Shown here piece by piece: positions 7,435 to 7,847 of a stretch of DNA of 7,847 nt (positions are counted from its first letter, which is position 1; each line of letters begins with the position of its first letter). The translations under genes were made by a program, and so were the position numbers. The stretch lies in NCBI GenBank assembly GCA_947490035.1, contig CANLGS010000154.1, positions 1-7,847 on the forward strand. The letters are read 5' to 3'. The DNA is from Gemmataceae bacterium. Its GTDB lineage: Bacteria; Planctomycetota; Planctomycetia; Gemmatales; Gemmataceae. The notes under the pieces are model-generated. The model had not been told where the DNA came from. It saw only the letters and a program-made list of their open reading frames with translations, and did not search any database.

Positions 7435-7467
7435 GTTCACTACAGAACCCCGACTGCGGGAGTGAAC
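7435..7467 (-). repeat. Nested inverted repeat in the hydrolase-cytochrome spacer
   Basis: GTTCACT at 7435-7441 and AGTGAAC at 7461-7467 are perfect 7-bp inverted copies. Inside them CCCG (7449-7452) and CGGG (7457-7460) form a second 4-bp stem with a 4-nt loop. In the transcript the two stems stack on one side, with a 7-nt bulge on the other. It starts 8 nt after the hydrolase stop and ends 21 nt before the cytochrome ATG. There is no U-tract, so it is not a standard intrinsic terminator. It could be an mRNA stability or attenuation element, or a protein binding site. The alternative GTG at 7440 lies in the stem. Confidence 0.45.
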
Positions 7468-7475
7468 AGACAGCG

Positions 7476-7847
7476 TCAGTGCCGAATCGGGTCGTTTGGC
7501 TCAGTTCGGCCTTTCGAGAGATACTTCTCGAACCACGCGGCCATCCGGTCGCGCATCTCGGGCAGGTACTCGTGGGCGGTGTTCTCGTACACCACGCTGC
7601 GGAAGTGGTCCGGCTTGCCGTGCAACTTGTACACCGCCCCGACCTTCTTCTCCAGCACCTCGATCCCGGTCAGCGGCAGCCCGAAGTCGCGGTCGCCGGA
7701 GAGCATGAGCAGCGGGCGCGGGGCGATCAGCGCGTACACTGCCTCGGTGTCGAAGTGCGCGAGTACGCCGGGCACGAAGTAGTACATGCCGTGTAGCCGG
7801 ACGCCGTTATGGGCGATTAGTTCGGCGTATCGAGTGAACCCGGCCAC
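7476..7847 (-). CDS. Alpha/beta hydrolase, possible esterase (5' end missing)
   Basis: The frame is open at the right edge, so only the last 123 residues are present. The nucleophile Ser and oxyanion region lie outside the window. What is visible is the C-terminal part of an alpha/beta hydrolase fold: the strand APRPLLMLSGDRDFGLP at window residues 42-58, whose Asp54 is the likely acid of the catalytic triad, then YENTAHEYLPEMRDRMAAWFEKYL, whose His92 is the likely catalytic histidine. This layout fits planctomycete acetyl xylan esterase-like or dienelactone hydrolase-like proteins, but the exact substrate cannot be judged from this piece. The stop is 62 nt before the cytochrome ATG, with no terminator between them, so it probably belongs to the same transcript. 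Whether it is exported cannot be seen. Confidence 0.85.
   Translation of the reverse strand: MAGFTRYAELIAHNGVRLHGMYYFVPGVLAHFDTEAVYALIAPRPLLMLSGDRDFGLPLTGIEVLEKKVGAVYKLHGKPDHFRSVVYENTAHEYLPEMRDRMAAWFEKYLSKGRTEPNDPIRH

Noticed and set aside
7414..7440. Upstream GTG start for the DUF1549/DUF1553 cytochrome
   Set aside because: It adds nine residues before a complete signal peptide, has no ribosome binding site, and lies in a potential stem. The ATG at 7413 is better supported.

Overview
The window is one GC-rich stretch of genes, all transcribed from the minus strand, so it reads right to left. The protein families (DUF1501, the DUF1549/DUF1553 and DUF1587/DUF1592 cytochrome families, and TIGR03067) are all hallmarks of Planctomycetes. 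The high GC content and the TIGR03067 protein point to Gemmataceae or a close relative, but the genus is an inference.

Layout in transcription order: (1) the 3' end of an alpha/beta hydrolase gene (7847 to 7476), entering from outside the window; (2) a Sec-exported c-type cytochrome with PSCyt1, DUF1549 and DUF1553 (7413 to 5485); (3) a Tat-exported DUF1501 protein (5475 to 4180); (4) a second, divergent DUF1501 protein (4090 to 2684); (5) a secreted protein with two TIGR03067-like units (2663 to 1761); (6) a second exported c-type cytochrome of the DUF1587/DUF1595/DUF1592 type (1764 to the left edge, 3' end missing). The spacers are 62, 9, 89 and 20 nt, followed by a 4-nt ATGA overlap. This suggests one operon. 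Neither its promoter nor its terminator lies in the window. No tRNA, rRNA, CRISPR array, insertion sequence or phage gene was seen, and no stretch over 100 nt lacks a gene.

Five of the six products carry export signals (Sec or Tat), and the sixth is cut before its N-terminus. The operon therefore probably builds a set of proteins outside the cytoplasmic membrane: two haem-c proteins, two proteins of the alkaline-phosphatase-like DUF1501 family, a small beta-rich protein and a possible esterase. The biochemical role of these DUF families is not established. Work on complex polysaccharides or other surface substrates is a common speculation, and nothing here proves it. The most unusual points are the coexistence of both cytochrome types with two DUF1501 paralogues in one operon, a canonical G-quadruplex motif just before the second DUF1501 start, and a nested inverted repeat between the hydrolase and the first cytochrome gene.
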